From Streptomyces sp. NBC_01803 (GTDB lineage: Bacteria; Actinomycetota; Actinomycetes; Streptomycetales; Streptomycetaceae): a DNA stretch of 64,000 bases. The notes beneath the pieces were generated by a model. It was not told the DNA's origin and ran no database searches. It saw only the letters and a program-made list of their open reading frames with translations. Made by a program: the position numbers and the translations under genes. The number at the start of each line of letters is the position of its first letter. Position 1 is the stretch's first letter. Below, piece after piece: positions 45,338 through 54,600 of the stretch. The stretch is taken from NCBI RefSeq assembly GCF_035917415.1, contig NZ_CP109073.1, positions 3,432,501 to 3,496,500 on the forward strand. The letters run 5' to 3'.

Positions 45338-45579
45338 CAGGCGGCCTGGCCGCCATTGCGCTTGAGGGTTCCGTCGGCGTTGCGAGGGCCGGTGTTCTCG
45401 ATGATCTCGCTAAAGTCGAGCTCTCCGGCGTCCATAGCGTCGAAGCCCTCCTGCCGCAGGTGCCGCTTGACGGCATCTTCCATGGCCAGACGGACGGCTT
45501 TGGCCTTGGTCTTGGTGCCGAAGATGCGCATAGCCTCGGTGACCATGTCTTCGTCGAGGTCGATCACAGTACGAGCCAC
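45337..45579 (-). CDS. vapB: VapB-type antitoxin
   Basis: An 80-residue protein starting VARTVIDLDEDMVTEAMRIFG: a short beta strand and helix-helix of the ribbon-helix-helix VapB type (the KTKAKAVRLAMEDAVKRH segment), then a toxin-binding tail with ELDFSEI. GTG 45579 follows GGGAGG 8 bases upstream; the longer upstream frame is not coding. It probably represses its own operon. Confidence 0.85.
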   Translation of the reverse strand: MARTVIDLDEDMVTEAMRIFGTKTKAKAVRLAMEDAVKRHLRQEGFDAMDAGELDFSEIIENTGPRNADGTLKRNGGQAA

Positions 45580-45828
45580 GAAGGCACCTCCCAGATAGTC
45601 GCAGCGACCTGTCAAACGATACCATTTCATCGAACTGGATGATGTCGTTTCACTGTGGGCTGTTCTCTCTGGCCCAGGTGCCCGGCTAGGTGGGGGTGGC
45701 CCGGATGTCCAGTAGGTCTGGGATTTGTCTGAGTTCGACAACCTCCGTGATTCGAGCCCTTTGCTACGAGATGGAACGTGCCACCCGCATCCAGACCCGC
45801 CATGAGTACAAGGATTACAGTAGGTCGG

Positions 45829-46701
45829 TGGTCGCGATCTGATCCATCGCGACGCCGAGGCATCGATAAGCAACCTGAAGCACCGCTACAAGCACATCGT
45901 CGTCGACGAGGCTCAGGACCTGCGCGCCGCTCACTGGAAAATGCTGCGGGCTATGGTCGCCCCCGGTAACAACGACATGTTCATCGCCGGCGACACGCAC
46001 CAACGGGTCTACGATAACCATGTCTCCCTCGGCGCTCTCGGAATCAACGTCCGAGGCCGCTCCGCCCGCCTGTCCCTGAGCTACCGCACCACGAGATCCT
46101 CGCCCGCGCCCTGACAGTGATGTCCGGCGAGACGTATGACGACCTCGACGACGGAACCGACACTTTGTCGGGCTACCGCTCCGTTCTTGACGGGCCAGTC
46201 CCCGAACTGCGCGGTTACCCCACCTGGGAGGAGGAACTCGACGGCCTTACCACCACCTTGCGCGAATGGCGCGACGGGCTTGCCGCCGACGAAAATGGCG
46301 CGGCGCGCGACATCCGCGGTTTGATCGCCGTCGCGGTCCCTGACCGGGACAAGGTGAGCCAAGTGATCTACCATCTCGCCACGAAGGCAGGCCTCGGCTA
46401 CGCGCAGCTGACCTCGGACGGCCCTCGCGGTGACGGCGAGATCCACGTGGGTACTATGCCCCGTTTCAAGGGGCTGGAGTACCAGCGCTTTGTCATCGTG
46501 GGTGCCAGCGACAGGCTCGTGCCGCGCATGGACTCGATCGACCGGTATCGCACGTAGGATCCCACCCGCTACCGCCGGGAGTTGCGCAAGGCCCGCTCAA
46601 TGCTGTTCGTTGCTGCCACTCGCGCCCGTGACGCCCTCACCATCACCTGGCACGGCGATCCCAGCCCGTTCCTGCTGGAGTCAGAGGCTGAGCGGGACTG
46701 A
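45829..46701 (+). pseudogene. C-terminal remnant of a UvrD-like helicase
   Basis: The pieces carry motif II VVDEAQDLRAAHWKML, motif III AGDTHQRVYDN, motif IV LSLSYRTT, motif V GTMPRFKGLEYQRF and motif VI FVAATRARDAL, in order. The N-terminal half with Walker A is absent; a lost base near 46090 shifts the frame and TAG at 46555-46557 interrupts the last part. It is dead in at least three ways. Before decay it may have belonged to the island's defence gene set. Confidence 0.8.
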
Positions 46702-47200
46702 ACGGATCTGTTCCTGGGGGACTGAGTGGGGGAGTGCCACGACTCCTGATGGACCCCCACCGCTACGGCTCGAACCCGAAGACGGCAGCCCGTTCCTCCG
46801 GAGTGCTGCCTCTGCGGCAATCGGCCGCAGTACCACTACGGGCATCGAACGGCTTCGAATCCGACGGCTGCGGCTCGTCGTAGGAATAGGCTCCGTACGA
46901 GACCAGCCGCTTCGGCGGCCCGGACCGGAAAGGCTCTCGGCCGCAGCGGGCGAGTGACTCCAAATGCGTGAACGATGCAGGCAGAGCGGACCGCCGACCT
47001 GTCGAGTATCGACAAAGGTAGCCGGGCTCCGCTCGTGCTTGGACAGGACCAGAAGAGCGGGAGGGGAGCGCGAGGGGAGCCCGGACGCCTTTGGACGACA
47101 TAGACAGAGCATCATGCATCAGCACGCTGCACGTGCTCTGATCAGGCAAAACAAGACTTGGTAGCAGGCGGCAACACCGTGCGTCATGAGCCCTAGTGTG
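46702..47200. other. Non-coding right tail of the island
   Basis: About 500 bases with no frame showing known motifs or a convincing ribosome site. Short minus-strand frames exist at 46763-47149 but lack codon bias. It may hold the remains of an integrase or the element's attachment arm. Confidence 0.4.
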
Positions 47201-47243
47201 CTCGTAATGCGTAGGTCAGGGGTTCGACTCCCCCAGGCGGCTC
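47201..47243 (+). repeat. attR-like copy of the tRNA-Thr 3' half
   Basis: Second copy of the 43-base repeat, with a T-to-C change that breaks the first pair of the T stem. No 5' half or acceptor partner is present, so it is not a functional tRNA. Confidence 0.93.
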
Positions 47244-47249
47244 AGCCGA

Positions 47250-47284
47250 GGCCCAGGACAGCAACCCGCTGACCTGGGCCTTTT
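47250..47284 (+). terminator. Orphan, probably native, tRNA terminator
   Basis: Stem GGCCCAGG / CCTGGGCC, extended inside by CAG/CTG, followed by TTTT, starting 6 bases after the attR repeat. The spacing to the repeat is like that of the terminator behind the intact tRNA, so this is likely the original one displaced by the island. Confidence 0.8.
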
Positions 47285-47470
47285 GCTTTCTCTGGCGTCT
47301 GATGGGCCTCGCTGGGCTGGTCCCGGGAGGTGGCCGGAAGCCCAGTGGAGCGCGAGGGGAGCGCATCAGCGCAGCACGGGTGCGGAAGGGTGCGCGCACG
47401 CCGGCGCTGAGCCGAGACACGTCCCGGTCTCTCGTTGTAGCCATGTGACAAGGCGGCCTACGCTGGGCGC

Positions 47471-47596
47471 ATGGAGGCCGAGCCCTTCGCCATGCGCAGC
47501 GCGACGGCCGTCGCGGTCAGCCGCATCGCGGCCCGCACGGGCCTGGACCTGGACGAGGCGCTGCTGGTCGTCTCGGCGGATCGGTGGCCGAGCTGA
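47471..47596 (+). CDS. Small protein of unknown function, leaderless
   Basis: A 41-residue frame, MEAEPFAMRSATAVAVSRI then ARTGLDLDEALLVVSADRW, with actinomycete codon use. A full promoter is visible: TTGTAG (47435-47440), 18-base spacer, TACGCT (47459-47464), then 6 bases to the ATG, so the mRNA is probably leaderless. The stop overlaps the next start by 13 bases. No family recognised. Confidence 0.55.
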   Translation: MEAEPFAMRSATAVAVSRIAARTGLDLDEALLVVSADRWPS

Positions 47597-47925
47597 TCGC
47601 GGCAGCCGCTGATCCATCCCTGGAGGGTGCCGAGTCGGTCCACGCTGTCCGTCCGGTTCGGCTCGACGACCGGAAAGTCCTCGCGGGAGTCCGGCAGTTG
47701 GGCTGTCTGGCGATGGCTGGCGCCCAGGCGGGCAAGTACGCCTTCCTTAACGGAGACGGGCGTTCGGCCGCGCGACTGATGGATCTGGCCACCGAAGTCG
47801 GTGCAGCGATCAGGGGGGTGGTGTCACCGGGCCCGGGAGATGCCGTCGGAGATGCTGATGAGAGGTCCGGTCACCACCCGGTCCGGCGCAATGCCGGACA
47901 GCTCGCGGGCGGCAGGTCTGCATAA
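47584..47925 (+). CDS. Hypothetical protein, 113 aa
   Basis: Starts at a GTG overlapping the preceding small gene; the first 75 residues (SVHAVRPVRLDDRKVLAGVR then QLGCLAMAGAQAGKYAF) look like a genuine folded domain, the last 35 are low-complexity and may be read-through from the IS110 insertion. It could also be the second half of the preceding gene after a frameshift. Function unknown. Confidence 0.5.
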   Translation: MAELIAAAADPSLEGAESVHAVRPVRLDDRKVLAGVRQLGCLAMAGAQAGKYAFLNGDGRSAARLMDLATEVGAAIRGVVSPGPGDAVGDADERSGHHPVRRNAGQLAGGRSA

Positions 47926-47990
47926 CGTGGATGCGCGCGTATGACACCACTGCCGAGGCCGGCACCGTTCAACTTCCTTGGAAGGCTGCC

Positions 47991-49180
47991 ATGTTCGATA
48001 CCAGCAGGGTAGGCGTCTTCCTCGGCAAGAGCGCCCATCACGGGCACGGACTGACCCCGGCCGGCAAGAAGGTCTTCGACAAGGCCATGCCCAACAGCGA
48101 GCCGAGACTGCTGGCGGTGTTCGACAGGCTGATCGCGAAGTTCGGCACCGTGCTGGTGATCGTGGACCAGCCCGCCTCCATCGGCGCCCTCCCCCTGACC
48201 GTGGCCCGGGACGCGGGCTGCCAGGTCGCCTACCTGCCCGGCCTGGCCATGCGCCGCATCGCCGACCTCTACCCGGGCGAGGCCAAGACCGACGCCAAGG
48301 ACGCAGCCGTGCTCGCAGACGCGGCCCGCACCATGCCGTACACCCTGCGCTCTCTGGAGCTGACCGACGAGATCACCGCCGGGCTGACCGTGCTCGTAGG
48401 CTTCGACCAGGACCTGGCGGCCGAGGCCACCCGCACCTCGGGCCGGATACGCGGCCTGCTCACCCAGTTCCACCCCGGCCTGGAACGCGTGCTCGGGCCG
48501 CGTCTGGATCACCCGGCCGTGACCTGGCTGCTGGAACGCTACGGTTCCCCGTCCGCACTGCGAAAAGCCGGTCACCGCAGGCTCGTTGAGGTGATCCGGC
48601 CCAGGGCCCCGCGCATGGCCGTCCGGCTGATCGACGAGGTCCTCAACGCACTCGACGAGCAGACCGTCGTCGTGCCCGGCACCGGCACGCTCGACATCGT
48701 GATCCCGTCCCTGGCCCGCTCGCTCGCCGCCGTTCACGAACAGCGCCGGGCCCTGGAGGCCTAGATCGAGACCCTGCTGGAGGCCCACCCTCTTTCTAAG
48801 GTCCTGACCTCAATGCCGGGAATCGCGGTCAGGACCGCCGCTGTCCTGCTGACCACCGTCGGCGAACGCAACCAGCTTCCCCACCGCCGCCCACCTCGCC
48901 TCCTACGCCGGCCTAGCCCCGACCACGAAGTCCTCAGGGACCTCGATCCACGGCGAACACGCACCCCGAGGCGGCAACCGGCAGCCCGCGCGATGTTCCT
49001 CTCCGCGTTCGCCGCCCTGCACGATCCCGCCTCCCGCACCTACTACGACCGCTGCCGGGCGCGCGGAAAGACCCACACCCAAGCCCTCCTCCGCCTCGCC
49101 CGCCAGCGCATCAGCGTCCTGTTCGCATGCTCCGCGGCACCTTCTACGAGACCCGCACCCCCGAAGCAGCCGCCGCATGA
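47991..49180 (+). pseudogene. IS110-family transposase, broken
   Basis: Strong IS110 features: KSAHHGHGLTPAGKK, VIVDQPASIGALPLT, GEAKTDAKDAAVLADAA and the C-terminal Tnp_20 region (AHLASYAGLAPTTKSSG, AMFLSAFAALHDPASRTYY). It is dead: TAG at 48762-48764, at least two frameshifts near 48870-48990, and the first catalytic Asp (normally in a VDVGK motif) is lost, reading VGVFLGK. The non-coding ends that encode the bridge RNA in this family would lie outside 47991-49180; none was identified. Confidence 0.85.
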
Positions 49181-49237
49181 CCCTTGGCCTTGCCCGTGGT
49201 CGCGGTGGGAAGCCCGCGCCCCCGAAGGACAACCCCC

Positions 49238-50161
49238 ATGAGTTCGCCGCAGGGTATCGACGTCCCTGACGCCCTGATCGCGTCGTACACGAGGAACGGT
49301 GGTGAAGAAAAACGGACCTGGATCGCCCGGCTGCCCGCGCTGGTGGCGGAGCTGCTCGACCGATGGGAACTGGAGCGCGACGGCGGTATCGGTTCCGGCG
49401 AGGCATCACTGGTGGTGCCGGTGCGCCGCACGGACGACACCCGCGCCGCGCTCAAACTCCAGATGCCCCGCGAGGAGACGACCGCCGCGCTGATCGGGCT
49501 GCGGGCGTGGAACGGCGACGGCATCGTGCGGCTGCTCGATCACGACCCGCAGAGCAGCGCCATGCTGCTGGAACGCCTGGACGGTTCACGCACCCTGGCT
49601 TCCGTCGAGGACGACGACGTGGCCATGAGTGCCTTGGCCGGACTTATGGCCCGGCTGCACTCCGTTCCGGCGCCCCAGGGCCTGCGCGGCCTCGGTGACG
49701 TCGCGCGCGACATGCTGGCGTCCGTGCCGGCGGCCGTCGCCGCCCTGCCGGACCCCGAGGACCGACAGCGGCTGCACGGCTGGGCCTCGGCAGTCACCGA
49801 GCTGGTCGGCGAGCCCGGCGACCGGATGCTGCACTGGGACCTGCACTACGACAACGTGCTCGCCGCCGAGCGCGAGCCGTGGCTGGCCATCGACCCCGAA
49901 CCCCTCATCGGCGACCCGGGCTTCGACCTGTGGCCGGCGCTGGACACCGGCTGGGAGAAGCACCACGCCACCGGGGACGCTCCCCGGGTGGTGCGGCGCC
50001 GCTTCGACCTGCTGACCGAGGCGCTCGGGCTGGACCGCCAGCGCGCGGCCGGCTGGACCCTGGCCCGGCTGCTGCAGAACACACTGTGGGACATCGAGGA
50101 CGGACGGACCACCATCCACCCCTCCCAGACCGCCGTGGCCGAGGCGCTGCCCCCTCACTGA
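49238..50161 (+). CDS. Aminoglycoside/hydroxyurea phosphotransferase-like kinase
   Basis: A 307-residue kinase resembling APH(6)-type streptomycin or hydroxyurea phosphotransferases. The catalytic loop is MLHWDLHYDNVLA (Asp201, Asn206) and the metal site is AIDPEPLIGDPGFDL, typical of that family; ALKLQMP supplies the ATP lysine. It could inactivate an aminoglycoside, but substrate cannot be read from sequence. ATG 49238 follows AAGGAC. It stands alone directly behind an IS110 relic. Confidence 0.83.
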   Translation: MSSPQGIDVPDALIASYTRNGGEEKRTWIARLPALVAELLDRWELERDGGIGSGEASLVVPVRRTDDTRAALKLQMPREETTAALIGLRAWNGDGIVRLLDHDPQSSAMLLERLDGSRTLASVEDDDVAMSALAGLMARLHSVPAPQGLRGLGDVARDMLASVPAAVAALPDPEDRQRLHGWASAVTELVGEPGDRMLHWDLHYDNVLAAEREPWLAIDPEPLIGDPGFDLWPALDTGWEKHHATGDAPRVVRRRFDLLTEALGLDRQRAAGWTLARLLQNTLWDIEDGRTTIHPSQTAVAEALPPH

Positions 50162-50253
50162 ACACTTCACCACCGAGCGCGACATACCCCCAAACCGGTC
50201 CAAACCCAACATGGGCGCCTTGACGGAAGGCATAGAGGCACCCCCCGGACGCC

Positions 50254-50508
50254 TCAGCCCTCAACGAGGCCATCCGCCAAGACCTCGCACCTGATCACGA
50301 GTCGGAAGCGATCGGCATCCCAGGGGGCGGCATAGCAGTAGGCGCTTGCGCCGTCGACGGAGTTGTTCACTTTCCTGTCGATCGTGCAGAACGAGTCATC
50401 ATCGCCCGGCTGTGCGGACGCCGGCGAGTTGATGCCGATCAGCGCGAGGGTCGTCAGGGTGGTCGCCAGAAGGCATCCCAGACGTGTAGCCATAGTCCGA
50501 ATCCACAT
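50254..50508 (-). CDS. Small secreted protein, 84 aa
   Basis: A signal peptide (basic start, hydrophobic TTLTTLALIGI, cleavage near SPASAQP) precedes a mature peptide of about 50 residues with two or three cysteines (SFCTID, AYCYAAPWD, IRCEVL). ATG 50508 follows ATGGAG; ATG 50493 is an alternative. No family recognised. Relics of transposases lie just upstream. Confidence 0.6.
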   Translation of the reverse strand: MWIRTMATRLGCLLATTLTTLALIGINSPASAQPGDDDSFCTIDRKVNNSVDGASAYCYAAPWDADRFRLVIRCEVLADGLVEG

Positions 50509-50654
50509 GTTGTTCGCTCCATTTCGAGAACAAGCTCTGCCGAGTGGCCACCAAGTGTCAGAAAGTGGCAACCCTTCGTGATTGCCCTGTCTTGGATATA
50601 AGTCGAGGATGCAGCGAATCGTTCGAATGGGTGAATCAGTCGTATTGGCGTGCC

Positions 50655-50920
50655 GGTGATCGCGCAGCCATGCGGTGAAGGTGTCGGAGGTGTGGTCGGG
50701 TCGGTCGTCCACCGGGAGCTGGGAGGCCATGTCCAACAGATGGCGCCGGAACGGCGAACCCGACGGAAGGCGAACTCGTCCACACCCAGGACCTTGACCC
50801 GCGGGACTGAAGGAAGGGGGAGCCGGCGGATCTGCCGCAGCAGCGTGTGGACACTCCCGGTGCTGCATACAGACCGGACGTCCCATCCGGGCCCCTGCCA
50901 GGACAGGCCCATCGGCCACC
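50655..50920 (-). pseudogene. ISL3-type transposase fragment
   Basis: HTLLRQIRRLPLPSVPRVKV followed by LGVDEFAFRR and, in another frame, LLDMASQLPVDDRPDHTSDT and FTAWLRDH are pieces of an ISL3 transposase around the first catalytic Asp. Frameshifted and truncated at both sides. Confidence 0.65.
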
Positions 50921-50999
50921 TCAGGTGCCTTACTGCAACGACACTCCGTGATGTCCTCTGCGTCTGTAGTGACTGTGAGGGAGGGGCCTGTCGTCAGAG

Positions 51000-51146
51000 G
51001 CGAGAAATACTGGAATTCGCAGACGTGCGAATGGTCCGGTCCCCCGCCGGAAGCTCGGTGAGGCACCGGGATTCCGGGCGGATCTCCGCGACCATGCACA
51101 CCACACGCTCACGAATGTCGGCAGGACAGGGCGACGGACGTGCATG
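51000..51146 (-). pseudogene. IS3-type OrfA fragment
   Basis: The minus strand encodes RPSPCPADIRERVVCMVAEI before degenerating, matching the N-terminus of IS3-family OrfA proteins. Only the first helices survive. Confidence 0.55.
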
Positions 51147-51338
51147 ATTCGATCCTTCCAGGGCACCGAGCCTCCACCAGACCCGCAAGGGCGCACTCCT
51201 CCGGCATGGTGAGGCCCTGCAGAGACCCGTTCCTGGAGGCGAGTGATCCAGAAGGGAAAAGCGTACTGAGTGATTTGGCCTCGCCGCCCCAACATCAACC
51301 GACCTGCGCCGACTTACGGCCTGTCCTGCTGACACCTC

Positions 51339-51376
51339 ACCCGCCGACGCCCGGCCCCGGCCGCGCGTCGGCGGGT
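51339..51376 (-). terminator. Terminator of the rhs-immunity operon
   Basis: Perfect 12-bp stem ACCCGCCGACGC / GCGTCGGCGGGT, about 50 bases beyond the immunity gene stop on the minus strand. Confidence 0.7.
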
Positions 51377-51426
51377 TGGGGCGGCCGAGGTGGTCCGCAT
51401 TGCTCGGTAGCGGGTGTCCGCCGTCG

Positions 51427-51678
51427 TTACCTTCCTCGCGGTTCGGTCAACAGATCGCGTGCGGACGCCAGCGCTTCTGACATCTCTTCTTCATCGGTGT
51501 ACGGCAAGCCAGCACCTGGACGATAGAGAGAAACCACCTCGGCCAGAACCTCGAAGACTGGCGTATCCAGGAAATCTGCAACCAGGACATCCTCGATCTC
51601 CTGGACGAATTGAGCGGAACGATCGCGGCCCGTCAGGAAAACATCGATCAAGTCGAGAAGTGTTTGTCGGCCACTCAT
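51427..51678 (-). CDS. Probable immunity protein, colicin-D-immunity-like
   Basis: An acidic 83-residue protein: LLDLIDVFLTGRDRSAQFVQ, then VLAEVVSLYRPG and DEEEMSEALASARDLL. This pattern of a short helix with FLxG, a Phe-containing helix, YxP and a final acidic helix is that of the colicin D immunity-like family. Its ATG overlaps the rhs stop by 4 bases, the standard place for the immunity gene of a polymorphic toxin. It should bind and block the Rhs C-terminal toxin. Family match is by eye. Confidence 0.72.
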   Translation of the reverse strand: MSGRQTLLDLIDVFLTGRDRSAQFVQEIEDVLVADFLDTPVFEVLAEVVSLYRPGAGLPYTDEEEMSEALASARDLLTEPRGR

Positions 51679-54600
51679 GGGAGATGCACCGTCTTGGGGA
51701 TCATGACCGTGACAACGTGGTTCGGATCGCTTCCGCTTATCACGACGAATGGTTTTCCAGGCAACTCAGGAGCCCTCACTTGGATGGTTTCCCGCACGGG
51801 ATCGTACTTGACCTTAGTACCGTTATCCAAAATGTAATCCACTACATCGAGCGTGGTGGGCGGCCGCCCCGGCCCGCTGCCTGCGACGCGCTCAGCCGCA
51901 TGGGCGCTCAGGGTCCTTCCCTCAGGCGTGATCAGCTCGGGAACGTGCAGATTGTTGAGCTGGCGGTGCGCGAAAGTCCTGCTGTGCGGGACTAGTTCGC
52001 TGCCCGAACGTCGCACATCGCCTGGCGTGCATTCCGGTGCGAGCCCCAATGGGTCGGTCCAGGTGTGGGGGTTGTGGACGTAGGTGGTGGGGTTGGGGGC
52101 GGGGGTGAGGCCGAGGGGGTCGGGGGTGGTGTAGCGGGCTGTTTGGGGGTCGTAGTGGCGGTGGTGGTTGTAGTGGAGGCCGGTTTCGGGGTCGTAGTAC
52201 TGGCCGGGGAAGCGGAGGGGGGTGTAGGCGGTGGCGTTGGTGTTCCAGGTGGTGGTGCCCCAGAGGGTGGTTTGGGTGTGCCAGGCGGTGGTGCCGTTCT
52301 GGTCGATGAGGTGGGTGGGGGTGCCGATGAGGTCGGTGATGATGGCGAAGAAGCGGCGGTCGATTTCGGTCTGGGGTGTGTCGGCGGCGGTGATGCGTTC
52401 GGTCTGGGCGATGGGGTGCGGGCCGTCGTGGTCCCAGGTGAGGGTGACCGGGTGGGGGAGGGCCGGGGTGGTGGTGGTCTGTTCGATCAGGGTGGTGGCG
52501 TCCCAGGTGAAGTCGACCTGTTCCACCACTGTTTCGCAGTCGGCGGCGAGGCGTTGTTTGGCGGTGCGGCGGCTGAGGGGGTCGTAGTGGTAGCGCCAGT
52601 GGGTGCCGTCCGGGGTGGTGACGGCGGTCAGGCGGTCCTCGGCGTCCCACTCGTACCGCCAGGTGTCCGGTTTCTTCGACAGCCGGGTTTTCTGGCGCAG
52701 GACGACCCGGCCGGCCGCGTCGTATGCGTAGCGCATCCGGCCGGCGCGTAGCAGGCGGGTGCCGGTGTAGGTGCGGGGGCCGGTGGCGGCGGTGCCGGGG
52801 TGGCCGGTGGGCCAGGTGGCGTGGGTCTGGTTGCCGGCCGTGTCGTAGGCGTAGGTCTCGCTCCAGCCCTGGGCGTGGACGCCGGTGACCCGGCCCATCG
52901 GGTCGAGGTCGAAGGTGCGGTCGTCGATGCCGGTGAGGTGGCCGTCGGCGCGGTAGGTGTAGGTGTGGTGGTGCAGCGGCCCGCCGGGGGTGGTGAGGGT
53001 TTGGGTGGTGAGGCGGCCCGCCGGGTCAAAGGTGCGGGTCAGTTGGAGGGTGTCGCTGATGTGGCGGGCGGTTTCGCGGCCGGCGGCGTCGCGGTCGAAG
53101 GCGAGGGTGTGGCCGGAGGCGTTCAGGGCGGTGGAGCGGCCGGCCTGGTCGTAGGTGAATGTGGAGACGGCGCCGGCGGGTGTGGTGCGGCGGGTGCGGC
53201 GGCCGGCCGCGTTGTAAGTGTGGGTGAGGACATGGCCGTTGACCATCTCGGTTTTGACGCGGCCGAGGCGGTCGCGCTGGTAGACGATCTCCGCGTCCGG
53301 TCCGGCGGCGGAGGTCAGCCGTCCGGCGGGGTCGTACGTGTAAGTGGTGATCTGCCCGGCGGCGTCCTTGCGGGTGATCCGGCCGGCCGGGTCGCGTTCG
53401 AAGGCGATGGTCTGGCCCAGGGGGTTGGTGCGGGAGTGCGGGCGGCCGGTGGGGTCGTAGGTGTAGGTGAGGGTGCGGCCGTCGAAGTCTGTCTCGGCGG
53501 TCAGGTGTCCGGCCGGGTCGTAGGTGTACTCCCAGGTCAGGCCCTGGGGGTTGGTGACGCGGGTGAGGCGCAGCTGGGTGTCGTGGGTGAATGCGTAGCG
53601 GGCACCGTCGGGGTCGGTGCGGGCGGTGAGCACGTCGAAGGGGCCGTACTCGTAGCGGGTGACCTGACCGAGGGCGTCGGTGTGGCGGACGCAGTTGCCC
53701 TCGCCGTCGTAAGCCCAGGTCTCTTCGGCGCCGCATGCGTCGACGCGGCGGGCGAGATGACCCTCGACCGTCCATTCCAGGCGGGTGGTGGCGCCCTGGG
53801 GGTTCCCCCGGACGGAGTCCGGGGGAGGATCGGTGAGCGTCACCGGGCGGCCGAACGGGTCGCGTTGGTATGTCGTGACGGCGCCGGTCGGGTCGGTGAT
53901 CTCCAGCGGCAGTCCGGCCGCGTCGCACCGTACGCGCGTGGTGTGGCCGAGCGGGTCGGTGACCGAGGTGAGATGGCCTGAGGCGTCGTAGGTGTAGTGG
54001 GTGGTGTGGCCGGCCGGGTCGGTCACCGCGGTCCGGTTGCCCCGCGCGTCGAACTCCTGCTCCCACACCGCCCCGTCCGGGTCGGTGATCTGGGCTGGCA
54101 GGCCGAGGTCGTTGTAGACAGCGGTGGTCTCGGTCCCGTCCGGGAGAACGATTGCCACCGGCCGGCCTGCCTGGTCGTGCCGGAAGTGGGTGGTGTGTCC
54201 GAGGGGGTTGGTGCGGGCGGTGACGCGGCCCTCGCCGTCGTAACCGGTGCGGACCGTGTGCCCGTTGGGGTCGGTGACCGCCACCACCCGGCACGCCGAA
54301 TCGATTACGTAGCGGCTGGTGTGGCCTGCCGGGGTGGTGGTGACGGTGGTGACGCGGTGGCCGGTGGCCGGGTCGGGGTCGCCGTAGCGGATGCGCACCG
54401 CGTGGTGGCCCTCGGTGCCGCCCTCGGCCACGCACCGGTCGAGTGCGTCGTAGACATAGTCGTAGCGGCGGTCGTTGCTGTCGATCCACGCCGTCACCCG
54501 GCGGTCGTCGTCGTACTCGAACGTCAGGGTGGCGCCGGAGGACTTGGTGACGGCGGTGAGGTTCCCGTCGGTGTAGCGGTAGCGGACCAGTGGCGCTTCC

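Larger units (their letters stand above)
37334..47243. mobile_element. 9.9-kb genomic island in tRNA-Thr(CGT)
   Basis: Bounded by the 43-base direct repeats of the tRNA 3' half. Contents in order: IS3 relic, SNF2 helicase (minus), divergent RapA/DrmD-like helicase cut short next to an IS4 relic, VapBC, UvrD-like helicase relic and a non-coding tail. No integrase, excisionase or transfer gene is visible, so the island is immobile by itself or lost its integrase to IS activity. Similar accessory DNA continues to its right. Confidence 0.85.

Noticed and set aside
46763..47149. 128-codon minus-strand gene at the island's right tail
   Set aside because: No ribosome site, no domain, and composition unlike neighbouring genes.
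47180..47246. Second tRNA at the right repeat
   Set aside because: Only the 3' half is present; no D arm or matching acceptor strand can be formed.
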